Shown here: one piece after another, positions 44,345-55,884 of the stretch
Layout of the letters: the number at the start of each line of letters is the position of its first letter
Numbering within the stretch: the stretch's first letter is position 1
NCBI GenBank assembly: GCA_022495005.1
Contig: JAGYXB010001996.1
Coordinates: 310,001 to 374,000 of the forward strand
DNA: 64,000 nucleotides
DNA from: Rhyacophila brunnea
Lineage: Eukaryota; Arthropoda; Insecta; Trichoptera; Rhyacophilidae
Direction of reading: 5' to 3'
Notes under the pieces: generated by a model
Databases searched by the model: none
The model's input: only the letters and a program-made list of their open reading frames with translations
What the model was told of the DNA's origin: nothing
Translations under genes and position numbers: made by a program

Positions 44345-44825
44345 TTTATAGCAGACCGTTGGAGTAGAGCTCGGAGAAAGAGCATGGAGCAGTGGAGCTA
44401 TGGGGTTTATCCGAAGCATTAGCGGAGCCGGAGCACCGACAATTTGTGATGCTCCACTGCTACGGAGGTTTTTTTTTACTATTAGATTTTCGATTTAAAA
44501 TCCAATATAAGTATTATATTTTTGACACTTTTGCAACACAGGAATTATTTGGAATACGGCAATACTGCCGAGTAATAAATTTAAAACCTCACCTTTTTTG
44601 ACAGAAGAGGTAGATAATGAAAGACGATTTGCTGTCGGAGATTTTGTTAAATATAATTATTAATGAAAATGACTCAAAATAAAACTTATTTCAAAACTAC
44701 TTTTTTTATTTGTTTAACATTTGTACACATATTATATTATAATACCTATTAAAACTTTTTACTCAGAACGGAGCAGACCCTGGAGCGGAGCAACTCAAAA
44801 AGGCGCCCGCTCCAATCCTCTGATA
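44345..44825. mobile_element. Possible hAT-type MITE rich in GGAGC motifs
   Basis: Left part CAGACCGTTGGAGTAGAGCT with repeated GGAGC/GAGCA units, right part GGAGCGGAGCAAC and GCTCCAATCCTCTG. The ends are loosely inverted (CAGA..TTGGAG). No matching 8-bp flanks. A frame at 44392-44601 lies inside and has no family features. Confidence 0.4.
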
Positions 44826-44839
44826 AAATATATTGTTTA

Positions 44840-45385
44840 ATTTAAAGTTTTCTTATGACTATACCTTCAGAGTCAACCAATGACTCTCAGAGCTATTTAA
44901 AAATACCATAAGAACATTATTAAAGATAAAACTTTTTAGATTTTAATTTAGATAAAAATAACATTGGTAACTGCTAACCCTGAAATACCTGGAATAATTC
45001 CCCAGAGCAAAGATTTGCAGATGCTCTCTTCTGTGGCCTCCGACAATCGGATACTTTGATCTAATGAATTTACTAAAGTGCACATATAGGCAGGACTCTT
45101 AAGCAGTTAACCACCCGTTACCAATAAGACAATGCGATGCCATCGAGAGCCAAACGGAAGAATGTTAATTATTATTGTTTGTATTAATAGAAGATAAAAT
45201 AATATTACATGTTTCATGCTTTGTTACCTACTGTAATAGCAATTGAAGTCTTTAAAAGCAGCTTCCTTATCTGAATCACGGTTAAAATTCTACATGAAGC
45301 TAATGGAATATGAGTCCGAAGATTTAAGCCATTTCCACTACAGATAGTAGTGTTTAAACTAGTAAATATTACCAAGTGGTAGCAT
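44840..45385. other. Unassigned DNA
   Basis: No recognised feature. Confidence 0.35.
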
Positions 45386-45389
45386 CACC

Positions 45390-45665
45390 CAAGGTACCCA
45401 CATCCTGAAGCGGGCCCCCATATTAGGATCTTTGGCGGGCCCTCCCTACCTATCGCTAAGGTTAAAGACAGTATGCAATATAGTGTTCGAGATAAAATTA
45501 AGGGTAGGTATATTTTTTGATTTTTTTGTCTTCTGAGTTTACCGAGCACGCCATTACTAAACTCGTTCATTTGTCAAACGATGGTTCTTCCTCATCCATA
45601 ATGTTTCAATTTTTAATTGATTGAATATGTTGCCTAAGTTACAGTACATTACAGCACCCTATCCC
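45390..45665 (-). repeat. Family Q repeat, inverted copy
   Basis: GGGCCCCCATATTAGGATCT and CCCTACCTATCGCTAAGG correspond to 38430-38480. The part at 45530-45665 (TTTACCGAGCACG, AACTCGTTCATTTG, TAAGTTACAGTA) recurs in the same orientation at 60515-60660. Confidence 0.5.
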
Positions 45666-45739
45666 TATTATAATTAACCGTAAACCTCTTGGATCACATA
45701 CTAATTTCTTATCTCAATGCCACTTTGTTGATTGTTTAA

Positions 45740-46091
45740 GGTTGAGGCATGGTCTAAAAAGATCGTGGCTAGGCGATGCGCGGATTGTGCAAATGACGCG
45801 TGCCGAACGAAATATAATTTGTCATATAAATCCAACATGCGTCCATTTAATGTTCAGTTTATTGTTCTATTAGTAACAATAATAATATATTCATTGACCT
45901 GTTTTCTTTTTAAAGTAAATGGATAACGTTTTTAGTCATCTTTACACGATTTAAGAATTATTAACACCGTCGCCATCACGAAACAAATTAACGTATTTAC
46001 ACCTCGACGTTCGCTCTCAGAATGCCAGCGAGTCCAAAATTTCGTTGCGCCTATAGTTGAAAATTATTTGCCGTTTCACTGAAGTATCGCC
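45740..46091 (+). mobile_element. TTAA MITE family A, copy A8
   Basis: TTAA (45736-45739) is followed directly by GGTTGAGGCATGGTCTAAAA, so the first ~12 bp of the left end are deleted. The right end ACTGAAGTATCGCC abuts TTAA (46092-46095). Confidence 0.85.
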
Positions 46092-46099
46092 TTAACACT

Positions 46100-47035
46100 T
46101 TTATTCAGATTTATTCACTCCCGAAAACCTATTCTTATAGAAATTGTATTTTTCAAATAATAATTAATGGTATCTTTTAGAGCAACTTAATTTGAAAGAG
46201 GCAAGAGAATCAAACAGTTCCACACGATCATTGTGATAATTATTCATAGTTCTGAAGTGTTGAGCCACTGCACAATAGTAATCGATATTGGGTTTAAATG
46301 TTTGAATGACGTATAGAAATGAAAATAATAATAATATGTAACAATGAATATTGTCTCTAGGTTACATATCAAAATTAATTTTGGACAGTAATTGTGGGCA
46401 ATTTAAATGATTATTAATTAATTTTAAGATACAAATAGAGACAGAAATAGTTATCAATGCTGTTTATATAAAAATATAATATTTTTGTCAATATATGATA
46501 TATTACATATATTATAAACTAATAAGGAATTCCCTAGATATGAATTTGGACGGCATCTCGAGATTATAAACCCGCGGTGGAATGCATAGAATTGAATTTC
46601 AAATTCCAAGCAGAATTAATAGAAAATACAGTTTCGTAAATTGATTTTATGTTTAAAACTATTTTACAATACTACAGAAATCGTGCTGTTTATCATGTTT
46701 CAAATATCTGGGGTGGTCTTGAAAATATGTAAGGAGAAATGAATTATTAAGAATTAAGATATATATTGTATGTCGATAATTTAAAGACTTAATAACCACA
46801 TATTAATATGTTGTAATTACAAGCGATATGCTGTTCAAAATATGCAAATAATACAAATCGATATATTATGTTTTCAAGTCTTGAGATTCAAAATAAGAAC
46901 ATAGAATTTATGTAAATATAAGGATTTTTTCTCAAGTAATTATTAGGTTCAGTGAATGGATGGAACTCATAGGTTAAGCAAATAAATAACAACCATTTTT
47001 GTGTAAAAAAGTCTCTTGAAAAACTCTTTATGAGG
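46100..47035. other. AT-rich stretch
   Basis: No feature recognised. Confidence 0.35.
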
Positions 47036-47039
47036 CGGC

Positions 47040-47335
47040 CAAAATTCACATAGGTTTGTAGAGCTAATGGACGTACATGCTTATAGTTTTTGAATGTGTG
47101 AGTCCCTTCGAAAATTAACCACGCATTATAGACGTGCAATAGTGTGTGTTGCAATTTTCAAATACACTAATATTGAATGAACGTCAGTGCATATACCGAG
47201 AGCAGTTGTCAGAATGAAACACAAACGTATTCTTGATACGTGTTTAAGTTTATCCCATATTTTTCCACACTCGAGAATAGTTGCCTGGTATGTATTTCAG
47301 TTTCCATTATTTCTGAGTTCCCTGGTCACACTAGT
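47040..47335 (-). repeat. Dispersed repeat family K, inverted copy
   Basis: GCATTATAGACGTGCAATAG, CCGAGAGCAGTTGTCAG, CACACTCGAGAATAGTTGCC and ATTTCTGAGTTCCCTGG match 55565-55800 in reverse. Confidence 0.65.
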
Positions 47336-47622
47336 CTAAATTACATTCTATTAAACTCCCTGTCAAAACACAATTTTGCACGAAATGATCGTTTTCAGCA
47401 TATTGTTTTGGAATATTTTATTTTAAGAAAAATGTGTGCAAATTTACTTGGTTTTGTGATGTTTTAATACAATCTCTCCCTATCCGATTCGTCACAAATT
47501 ATTACATTATATCAGACCGTCTCTCTTAGTGCGTGACATCAACTAATATGTACAATATAATATGTAAGTACCAGGATAATGCATAACCAAAACAAAATAC
47601 ACTGTATAGAAACATGCATTAA

Positions 47623-48118
47623 AAGGCCATCCGTTCACGAAGAAACTAAAATCTGACGAACTGGTTGGTGATGGAACTCATAAACCGACCAGTGACTGAT
47701 GTCTCGCACATGGCGATACTGAAACTTAATAATCTCATAACCTCAAACTGTCAAACCAATTATCTTTCCTATTCTAAGCTTTTTCTGTAATATATTTACG
47801 GGAATATTCTGGCAGCCTGTAAAGGAGTATTTTTCAACATCTGCCACATATTTTAAATTTATAATCGATTCGTCCATCTTTAACTTTTGACATCTAGGCT
47901 TATTATTTATTATTCAATTCAGTTCAGTGCTACCAATTTTGGTAAGAAAATATGACTTTTTATAGAATCTACTAATTGGTACCTCTGTTTTATGGGTGAA
48001 TGGAAACTGAGAGACTATGAGACTAACTAGCACGTCAGCGAGCCGCCATTGAAATATATTAGCTAGATACTGGAGGTCCAGTCTCGTATTTTTTGAGTAT
48101 TCACGTGAGCGGATGGCC
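47623..48118. mobile_element. TTAA-associated MITE, AAGGCCATCC ends
   Basis: Left AAGGCCATCCGTTCACG and right CGTGAGCGGATGGCC are inverted repeats. TTAA is adjacent on both sides (47619-47622 and 48119-48122), with a 2-bp ambiguity on the left. Single copy in the window. Non-coding. Confidence 0.65.
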
Positions 48119-48124
48119 TTAATC

Positions 48125-48865
48125 TCACTACAAGAACACCCAACTCGTCAAATCACAAAAACAGCTCTGGAGATTTTTTGTACATAATAAAAAATCTCAA
48201 AAAAAAAACTGTTTTCACTTCATACATTCTACGTCAATGTGTAGAATTTTATTGTCTTTCATATTTATTGACATAAAACGATGATGACAAAATATACCTT
48301 AATTTGCAATAAAATGTCATATTATATTTTATAAAAAGGGATTTAAAAAATACTTAGAGTGTGAGTGACAAATGGTCATATATTTTTTTTGTATTTCACC
48401 TCGATTGTTCATGTAAAATATTATGTTCTTCATCTGAACTAGGTATTAATAGTGACTTGAAATTATAAAAAAAAATATATTACAAGATTCTTAACAGTAA
48501 AACGCTTTAAACTAAATGCTATCATCACTGATTAACACCGACAGGTTATGGCATCCAAAAACCGTAAAAAAACATGGCGACGAGACCAAGACGTGTCTTG
48601 GTCTGGGAGATGTTATAAATTACCTGGGCACAGTTAATTAATGGCTTACTTGGTTTTAATTGTATCAACAAAAAAATGACAACCAGTTGCGCGACGTTCT
48701 TTTATAACTTCATCGCTGATCCACAGTGTAATGGATTGTAGTTAACTTGGTAATGGTTTAACGCTGCGATGACGTTTCTCAACCTTTTTAAGTAGTATAC
48801 TCCTTTGGTCTTTAGTTACTTTCTAATGGACGGCAGAAGTAATGACGTCTCGTGGAGGTAGAAAG
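48125..48865. other. Unassigned AT-rich DNA
   Basis: No feature recognised. Confidence 0.35.
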
Positions 48866-48869
48866 ATCA

Positions 48870-49437
48870 CAGTGGCAAAGGGTGAAGGTAGGCTGTTAAT
48901 ATCCGACATAAATAGTGCACACTAAACTTTGTCTGTCAAACGTATTTGTTTTCATTTAAATAAAACTAGAATGTGTAGATCGTGTTTGTAAGTTTATAAA
49001 ATTCAATTAAGCCCTGCCTACGCCAAACCGCAGTAGATAATAGTAAAAAATATTTGTTTATCTAATTTATAAATTTTACTAAATTTTTTAAACTAACTTT
49101 TAATATAAGTTTACAAATATAATACTATTTTTATCGATTATTGTTTGGCTTAGGCAGAGCTTAATGAATTAAAAAAAACTAACTAACACCTTCTGTAATA
49201 TTATTATATATTATAAATAATATTATGAAGCGTGCAGTATTTTGTCGGATCGCCCTTATCATACCTAAACTATTATGGCTTGGTTTAGGCAGGGTTTAAT
49301 TGAATAAAAAAAATAATAACTGGTACCATCTTAAATTGTATTCTTAGTTCAATGAAAACAAAGAAATATGACTGATAAAGTTTAGTGTGCACTATTTATG
49401 TTGGATCTCCGCAGCCTACTTCTACCCCTCGCCCGTC
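48870..49437. mobile_element. Family F MITE, both ends present
   Basis: Left end AGTGGCAAAGGGTGAAGGTA and right end AGCCTACTTCTACCCCTCGC are inverted repeats extending about 100 bp through TAGTGCACACTAAACTTT. The middle holds AATTAAGCCCTGCCTA and its inverted relative GCAGGGTTTAATT. Confidence 0.75.
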
Positions 49438-49678
49438 ATGAAAACAGTAAGCCACACAATCTCAGATGTCGTTTTCGGCCTCCTAAAGATAGATGCCTAT
49501 CTTAAGCGCCGGCTAGACGCTCAAACATTACCGCAAGCTGACGTGCGTAAACCGGTTTGTATCAGAAAGCCCGTGTACATGGACGGGAAAACTGTAGTTC
49601 GCGCAAACCGAAAAGTGTTCCGTAGTCTTTGCACAAACTATACCGCGCAAGCAAATTGCTGTCGTCTAGCCTACTAAT
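49438..49678. other. GC-richer segment of unknown nature with an open frame
   Basis: Lies exactly between a family F and a family D element. One plus-strand frame (to 49677) reads LKIDAYLKRRLDAQTLPQA and MDGKTVVRANRKVFRSLC before a stop. No family is recognised, and no ATG starts it within the segment except the Met of MKTVSHT near 49438. It could be a host exon remnant or part of an unlisted element. Confidence 0.25.
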
Positions 49679-50037
49679 GCGTCAATTACATTGAGCTATT
49701 TTACGAGCTGCTTGTTGGCGAATTTACAATCTGCCTGTAAAGTCGCCCAGTGTCATCATTGAACAAGAAGATTGGAAACAATATACCGAGAAAAGTTGAA
49801 AGCCGGTCAACTTTACATGCTACACGCTGGCGTGTGGGCCTATTGCGTCTGCGCAGTAGAGCGTAGTAGCGACCTCCCGGTAAAAAAAGAACTACGTTCT
49901 GTCAAAATAGTCGCTAGCTTGTTGGCTTCTCAGCGAATGGAAAGTTTTGTGTGTCATCATCACAATCGCAGTAGCTGAATCGACCGCTTTAAATTCGCCA
50001 ACAAACAGCTTGTAAAGTAGCTCAATGTAACTGACGC
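49679..50037. mobile_element. Family D MITE, full length
   Basis: Ends GCGTCAATTACATTGAGC and CTCAATGTAACTGACGC. The inner blocks AAAGCCGGTCAACTTTACA, CTGCGCAGTAGAGCGTAGTA and GAATGGAAAGTTTTGTGTG match 30102-30443 in reverse. Confidence 0.8.
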
Positions 50038-50439
50038 TTTAGTAGGGAGTTATGTTTCTGCATTACGTTCGAAGGATAATCTTCAAATTTATTTTTAATT
50101 GATTTTAAATTAATACAGTTCGCGCTTCATAGTTTTGGAGACACTTGAAGAGCACTCCTAGACAATGATCGGTTTTAAATCGCTTATGGGAAGTACCACA
50201 GCATAATGTGATACAACTTGTTAATTAACATCTTAATCGTGGTGTAAGTCAGTCTTTAGTTGATTAAAACAACGTATTTTGCTGTGGGTATCTATTAAGT
50301 GGAAACCTACTGAAGATTTGACGATTTCACTGGAAATACACAATAAATCAAGGTTTCAAGACAATATTTCGCATAGAAAACGTCTACTAAAGTGATTCCA
50401 CACCTTTTATTGTTTGGGGGAACCCTTGCGACATTTATA

Positions 50440-50800
50440 GTCATCAGTTGTTTATTCTCCCAAGGTGCAGAACCAACCTGCCACTGGTAATGCCAATTGG
50501 GAGGGCGATAACTATGTTCAACGAAATTGCTTCGGGTGTTGATATATTCCACCTACGCGAGAATGAGTTTAGGTGGACGTTGTTTTATAAATTCTTAAAA
50601 TAGGGTCTGCTTAACTAATCCGGTGTACTTCCTTGTACCTATTTAATTTATCTACTGATATATCTCTTTTTTTTTTAGGTAATACTGTTATATTTATATA
50701 TCTTTGTTTCTAAATGTCATGTTGTGAACGTCTTAAACGTATAATTTGTAATGCCCACAATATGTTAAAAAATAAATAAATTGAAATTGAATAAATTGAA
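50440..50800 (+). mobile_element. CR1/Jockey-type LINE 3' end (family R)
   Basis: TTGTTTATTCTCCCAAGGTG, GCCACTGGTAATGCCAATTG, TTAGGTGGACGTTG then the 3' UTR (GAACGTCTTAAACG) and a (TTGAA)-type tail. Nearly the same as 16960-17465. Confidence 0.8.
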
Positions 50801-51029
50801 TAGAAACTCCAGCATCCCTTACCTGACCGACACGTATTAAGGTGGAAATATAAAATTTACCTGTAAAGCTGTATATAATTATTATATACCAAGACAAATT
50901 TCAGCAGCAGCTCTTTAAGTAGACAATAAAACCTTGTTTCTTACTATTAGCATAATTTATTAGGGCTGCAGGCGAAAATTTTGATGGGATAGTTATTTTA
51001 ACATACAATTATCTAAAACTTTTTGGCAT

Positions 51030-51262
51030 ATCAATAAACACAGATGTCAGATCCTAAGAAGATCATATGGGCCTCCACAGAGTATTGACAGATTAATGTT
51101 TGTATGAGAAATGGATATTAGTCACTTGCTCAACCTATTAGGCACATACTCTTCACTCCAAAACATAAATTGAAAAACATTATGTATTTGTCGAACTCAG
51201 GATTCGGGCCTGGGACCCACGATATCTACACCGACGCGTAAGCCGCTCGACTATCGCGGGTG
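51030..51262 (-). mobile_element. tRNA-derived SINE S2, minus copy
   Basis: On the minus strand AGTCGAGCGGCTTACGCG (A box) and CCAGGCCCGAATCCTG (B box, one change from consensus) begin the element. The body carries CCTAATAGGTTGAGCAAGTG and the 3' part CTCTGTGGAGGCCCATATG. Confidence 0.72.
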
Positions 51263-51264
51263 TA

Positions 51265-52065
51265 TAACAACAAATAGTATAGTAACGAATCATTTCTGTG
51301 CCGTAACTATAACGTTATTGTACAAATTTAAATGCTTTGACGGGAATAAAATGAACAATGCATAGTAGGCGGATACCTTCATTATGATAACTGAATTTCT
51401 CGGCTTTGATATTATTAAACTTAAAAATAATCAATTGTTTAAATTAAGTAATGAAAAACCTTTTTTTACTCTTTTACCAAATGCGAATTGTTTCGGAGCC
51501 CCTATTACGACCTGTGAACACCCAGAGTCTCGCGGAATCCAGTTGGGAATTACTGACGTAATTGATAAAACAAAATAAGATTTTTTTGATAGATACTTAA
51601 CATATAAGTTAATTATATATCGTCACCTCAATACTACAGCTAAATAGCTTGATTTTTACTGTTTGTGATATAGCTATTGCATATTAATAATATGATTCTA
51701 CATTTTCTTCTCTACAAAATGATAAAACTAGGTAAGTCAGAAGTTAATGGGAACTGTATTAATTGTGTGTTTGAAAACTTTAAAACTTTAAAGCCATAAA
51801 TGCATTAAATAATATAATTATCTACAATATTTTTTCATATATTATTCAATTGTTCCCAATTAGACAAGCACAATTTTATTTTCTATTTTTATTTCAAACA
51901 ATAATAATTATAGCCTGGATTTATGTTAATCAAGTAAAGTTTAAATTTAGTTTTCCCAAAAATGACCAAATCAGAGTTATCTAGTTGTAGTATTAAGGTG
52001 ATATTTTTATGTTCCTGGTAAAGGTACCTACGTTTTTTTATACTCACATTATCGTAATAATACTT
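51265..52065. other. Unassigned AT-rich DNA
   Basis: No shared repeat. A 64-codon frame at 51384-51578 has no family features. Confidence 0.35.
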
Positions 52066-52074
52066 AACTATTTC

Positions 52075-52511
52075 CAGTGACGTCCCTAGGCAAAATGCCG
52101 CCCCTAGGCAGCGCTAAAAAGCCGCCCCATTTTTTATACAGTATTTTTTATCACCCTTTCATGACTCCAGTATCTAATATATGTGTTGTATTGATACATT
52201 ACTAACAAAAAATACACCAATAAAGCATACAAAATTAAATTTAGATATAAAAACTTACCCAAATCATCAAAGTCTGATTAATTTTTGGTTAATATTTCTG
52301 ACACATTTGGTTTGTACCATTTAGCAAAACACAGATTTGTTATTTTCACACACATTTTTAGAAAGCTATTATTGTAAGTACGTACAACATGTAAACAAAA
52401 TATTTTTAGCTATTTCTATAAGTAGCTATACCAAATCTCGATTTGCCGCCCCTCGAGTAACTGCCGCCCCCAAGCGACGCTCAATCTGCCTACCCCCACG
52501 GGACTTCACTG
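52075..52511 (-). mobile_element. hAT-type MITE family H, 437 bp, with 8-bp target duplication
   Basis: CAGTGACGTCCCTAGG at the left and CCACGGGACTTCACTG at the right. Both flanks read ACTATTTC (52067-52074 and 52512-52519). Interior blocks GCCGCCCCTAGGCAGCGC and AACTGCCGCCCCCAAGCG match 23422-24050 in reverse. Confidence 0.9.
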
Positions 52512-52767
52512 ACTATTTCCATTGGTAGTTAATTTGTTTTTTGATTCATTTAGTTAAATATTAAATTGTTGTGACATTACTGATAGATATAGAAAGTAGT
52601 AACACGTATTTTTGTACAAAAGTTTTTCGTTGGTGTGATTGAAAACTTTATAATTTATTTTAAAATATTACTTAAATACTATGCTTGTTAAATAAATTAT
52701 TAAAATCAATAGTTGCCCTCATTAGTAGATGGTAGCAGAGATGGCAATACCGGCGACAGGCGGAAAA

Positions 52768-52873
52768 TATAAGAGTAGAAAACCATAGCAACCGATATCA
52801 ACAACCATAGACAAGACTGATCGCAACGAACACGAAACGATTTGTTGCTGTGTTACTATTATATACAATCAAA
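52768..52873 (-). repeat. Repeat shared with 13489-13605, cut by the Helitron
   Basis: GAAAACCATAGCAACCG, ATCGCAACGAACACGAAACG and TTATATACAATCAAA are the inverse of 13489-13605. The homology ends exactly at the Helitron's first base. Confidence 0.7.
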
Positions 52874-53388
52874 TCTCTATATATATAAAAATCTCGTGTC
52901 ACGATGTTTGTGGTCGAACTCCTCCGAAATGGCTCGACCAATTTTTATGAATTTTTTTATGTATATTTTTAAGGTATGAGAATAGGTCAACAAGTATATT
53001 TCATACCGCTAAATGATTAGGGTATCTCTATCCAGAAAAATTTTCTTTTATTTTTTTGAGATTTTTTTTTTTGTATTTTTGTATTATTTGGCATAAAAAA
53101 ATACTTACTTAATTATACTAATAATTTTCAGCCTCCTACCCCCACCTTCCCATTTTTTAATCGCGATTATATTATTTTTGTATGAACAAATTTAACCGTC
53201 GTTCGTATTTCAAACAGAACGAAATTATTTAGGTTGTTGAATGACAGATGGCGCTACGTCCGAGAAGAATTCAAGAGAAGCGTCGCGTCATTTTGACATT
53301 TCATTCGGCATATCACAACGCAGTGCGTGCAAAATTTTGTACGATTTATTTTAATTTATCTATTTTATGTGCGTGTATCAAAGTCACA

Positions 53389-54479
53389 ATGCCAGCAAGA
53401 CGCAAGGGGGGCCATTTGGGCCGTCGAACGAATAAAGCAACAAACATGCGAAATAGTAGAGCAGAAAGAACAGACGAACAAATCCAACAAGATAACAAAA
53501 ATGTGCGTGTAAGCATGTCGCAATTGCGTGCATCTCAATCTCAAGAGGCACGAGCTGAACGAAATCAACAACGACAATTGGAACGGAGCCAAGCGCGCCG
53601 GTTCGTAGTTAACACACGCAGAGCAAATGATCGACAACGCCAACAAGTACATCGAACATTTACATCCGCTTCGTTCCTTCGAGTACGAGCCAGATATTGA
53701 ATATGTACAAAGAATGTCCCCATTGTCATGCGCTCAAATTCAAACATGAGTCAGCCGGGATGTGTTGCGCATCAGGAAAAGTGCAACTACCAGAAATTGA
53801 GATACCACCAGAACCATTGAACGGCTCATCGGCACGGTTCCAGATTCAAACCTGTTCTTGAAGTCCATTCGCACATTTAATTCATGCTTCCAAATGACTT
53901 CGTTCGGAGCAACAGAAATAGTTCACAATACTGCGGCAAATGGTCAACAATTCCATTCTACATTCAAAATCAAAGGCCAAGTATAAATACCACAAAGTAG
54001 GCTCATTGCTGCCAATGCCAAACGAACCACATAAATTTTTACAAATCTACTTCATGGGCGGTGAGGACATCAATCATGTGGATGCACGTTGCGGCTACAA
54101 TGGCCTCAATTCGCCTATTTCCAGGCGCATCGTCAGCGAACTGGACGCCCTGTTGAATGAGCACAATGAATTATTGAAATTCTTCAAAGCACACATGCAT
54201 GAATTGCAAAGTGACAATCACTATTGTCATCAATCCTGATAAAACACCAGCTGGAGAGCACGTGCGTCGATTCAATGCGCCTGTTGTTGACGACATTGCT
54301 GGAATCATGGTTAGCGACCGCACATCGACGCGAGAAATCGTGATTCGAAGAAGAAACAATAATCTGGAGTTCATCGCTGACACACACCGTTCATACGACG
54401 CTCTTCAATATCCGCTAATTTTCTGGAAGGGACAAGACGGATATTGCATAAACATTAAATAACGAGACCCTGTCACAGG
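53389..54479 (+). pseudogene. Helitron Rep/helicase, N-terminal region, frameshifted
   Basis: From the ATG at 53389: MPARRKGGHLGRRTNK, an Arg/Gln-rich stretch to about 53690, then (new frame) YEPDIEYVQRM, a Cys-rich CPHCHALKFKHE, GKVQLPEIEIPPEPLNG, CFQMTSFGATEIVH-like, VGSLLPMPNEPHKFLQIYF, INPDKTPAGEHVRRFNAP and THRSYDALQYPLIFWKGQDG. This is the Helitron_like_N domain. The HUH nickase motif and the entire helicase are absent. At least three frameshifts. Confidence 0.9.
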
Positions 54480-54677
54480 TAATTCATTCATTATGAACAT
54501 CATTACTCATTTTGAATTGAGAACATGAATGGTTGATGTTTTTTTTTGTTTTTATCGGCGGTCATCGTCTACAGCGCTCTATTCCTCTTTCTGTCATAGA
54601 TCCCATCCCCACACACTTACGATACATTCGTTATTTTTTATTTAACAACCAAAATATTCACTAGAAATAATTTATAT

Positions 54678-54695
54678 GGCAGAACAACGTTTGCC
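54678..54695 (+). terminator. Helitron 3' hairpin
   Basis: GGCAGA and TTTGCC (one G-T pair) form a 6-bp stem with a 6-nt loop, ending 11 bp before the terminal CTAG. This is the replication-termination hairpin expected at Helitron 3' ends. Confidence 0.7.
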
Positions 54696-54714
54696 GGGTC
54701 AGCTAGTAATATAT

Positions 54715-55560
54715 AGATGCTGTGCCAATTACAGCAAAGAAACATAATATATCACAGAAAAACTCAGGCTTGAGAAAATCATATATATATTGTGACCTCA
54801 CCGGGAATTAAAGTAAAAACTCTCGGTGTGAGAAGTCAGTGGACAGAGTCAGTGGCATATTCATTGAACTAAGGGGCTGGTCAATACCGTTTGCATTATG
54901 ATATTTGTTTAAGTGTTAGGTATTCCGTTTAGAATGTGATACAAATGGTAGCATATTCGTGTCGTTAGTAGTTATTAATATAAACATCAATTAACTGTCT
55001 GCCCAATGAGTGAGAAACGCCAATAGAATTAGCTGTAATACACGACATTCAAAAAAATCCTTATTTTTTAATAAACATAATATATAAAAATGTTTTATTA
55101 GATTTGGGACACCGTAACCTTCTTACTAGATTATACTGTCATATTCTGCCTGACTTGCAGAATGAAAAGAGTTGGGTCTGATGTTCTGCGGATCACATTG
55201 TGCATATACTTCAAAAGCAAAAAGTGTGAATTGGAAAAAAACACATCACACATATTTTGCAGTAATCCGAAAGAATCAAACAAAAGAAAATTGGTATGTA
55301 TTCATTTTTGTTTAGTTTGAAAGATACTACTTGAAGCAAGAGACTTCATAATACTAATCTAAAGTATTTTGCACAATACACTTTATGAAGACCATGACTC
55401 CAAAACTAGAAACATCCACTTTATTTGACTGGTCATTAATTCTGTGTCAGCTGGAACAAGTTTTTCATAACTGCTTTATGAATTTACCGCGCGAATCCGT
55501 GCTACAAGCTTTTGTTCAATTTTATATACACTGGATTGTTACTTGCGACAACTGAGAGGT
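54715..55560. other. Unassigned DNA
   Basis: No feature recognised. Confidence 0.35.
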
Positions 55561-55564
55561 GGAT

Positions 55565-55880
55565 ATCCAGGGAACTCAGAAATAACGGAAACTGCAATTT
55601 AATACCTAACGGGTAAGGAGAAGCAGGCAACCGATCTCGAGTAAGGAAGAATTTGGGATAAATTTAAACACGTGTCAAGAATACGTCGAATACTGATAAC
55701 TGCTCTCGGTTTATGCATTGACGCTCATTTAAAATTGGTGTATTACACATACTATTCCACGTCTATAATGCGTGGTTCATTTTTGTAGTATACTCACACA
55801 TTCAAAACCCTGCGTTAAAATTTATTGTATTGGTATATAGCCTATCGGAATTCTATTTATTATCTATTCTGTGTGTGCAT
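55565..55880 (+). repeat. Dispersed repeat family K, uninterrupted copy
   Basis: Runs from CCAGGGAACTCAGAAATAAC through GCAACCGATCTCGAGTA, AACTGCTCTCGGTTTATGCA and TATAGCCTATCGGAATT. It gives the empty-site arrangement for the family L insertion at 20409. Confidence 0.65.
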
Positions 55881-55884
55881 ATCA

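Larger units (their letters stand above)
52874..54706 (+). mobile_element. Helitron, 1.83 kb, both ends present, internally deleted
   Basis: The 5' end TCTCTATATATATAAAAATC with GTGGTCGAACTCC..AAATGGCTCGACC is typical of insect Helitrons. The 3' end GCCGGGTCAGCTAG finishes in CTAG, preceded 8-11 bp upstream by a hairpin (54678-54695). It sits between A and T, as Helitrons do, with no target duplication. It carries only the N-terminal part of the Rep/helicase gene, so it is non-autonomous. Confidence 0.9.

Noticed and set aside
49772..49978. 69-codon plus-strand frame
   Set aside because: Lies wholly inside the family D MITE and is broken in the copy at 30102.
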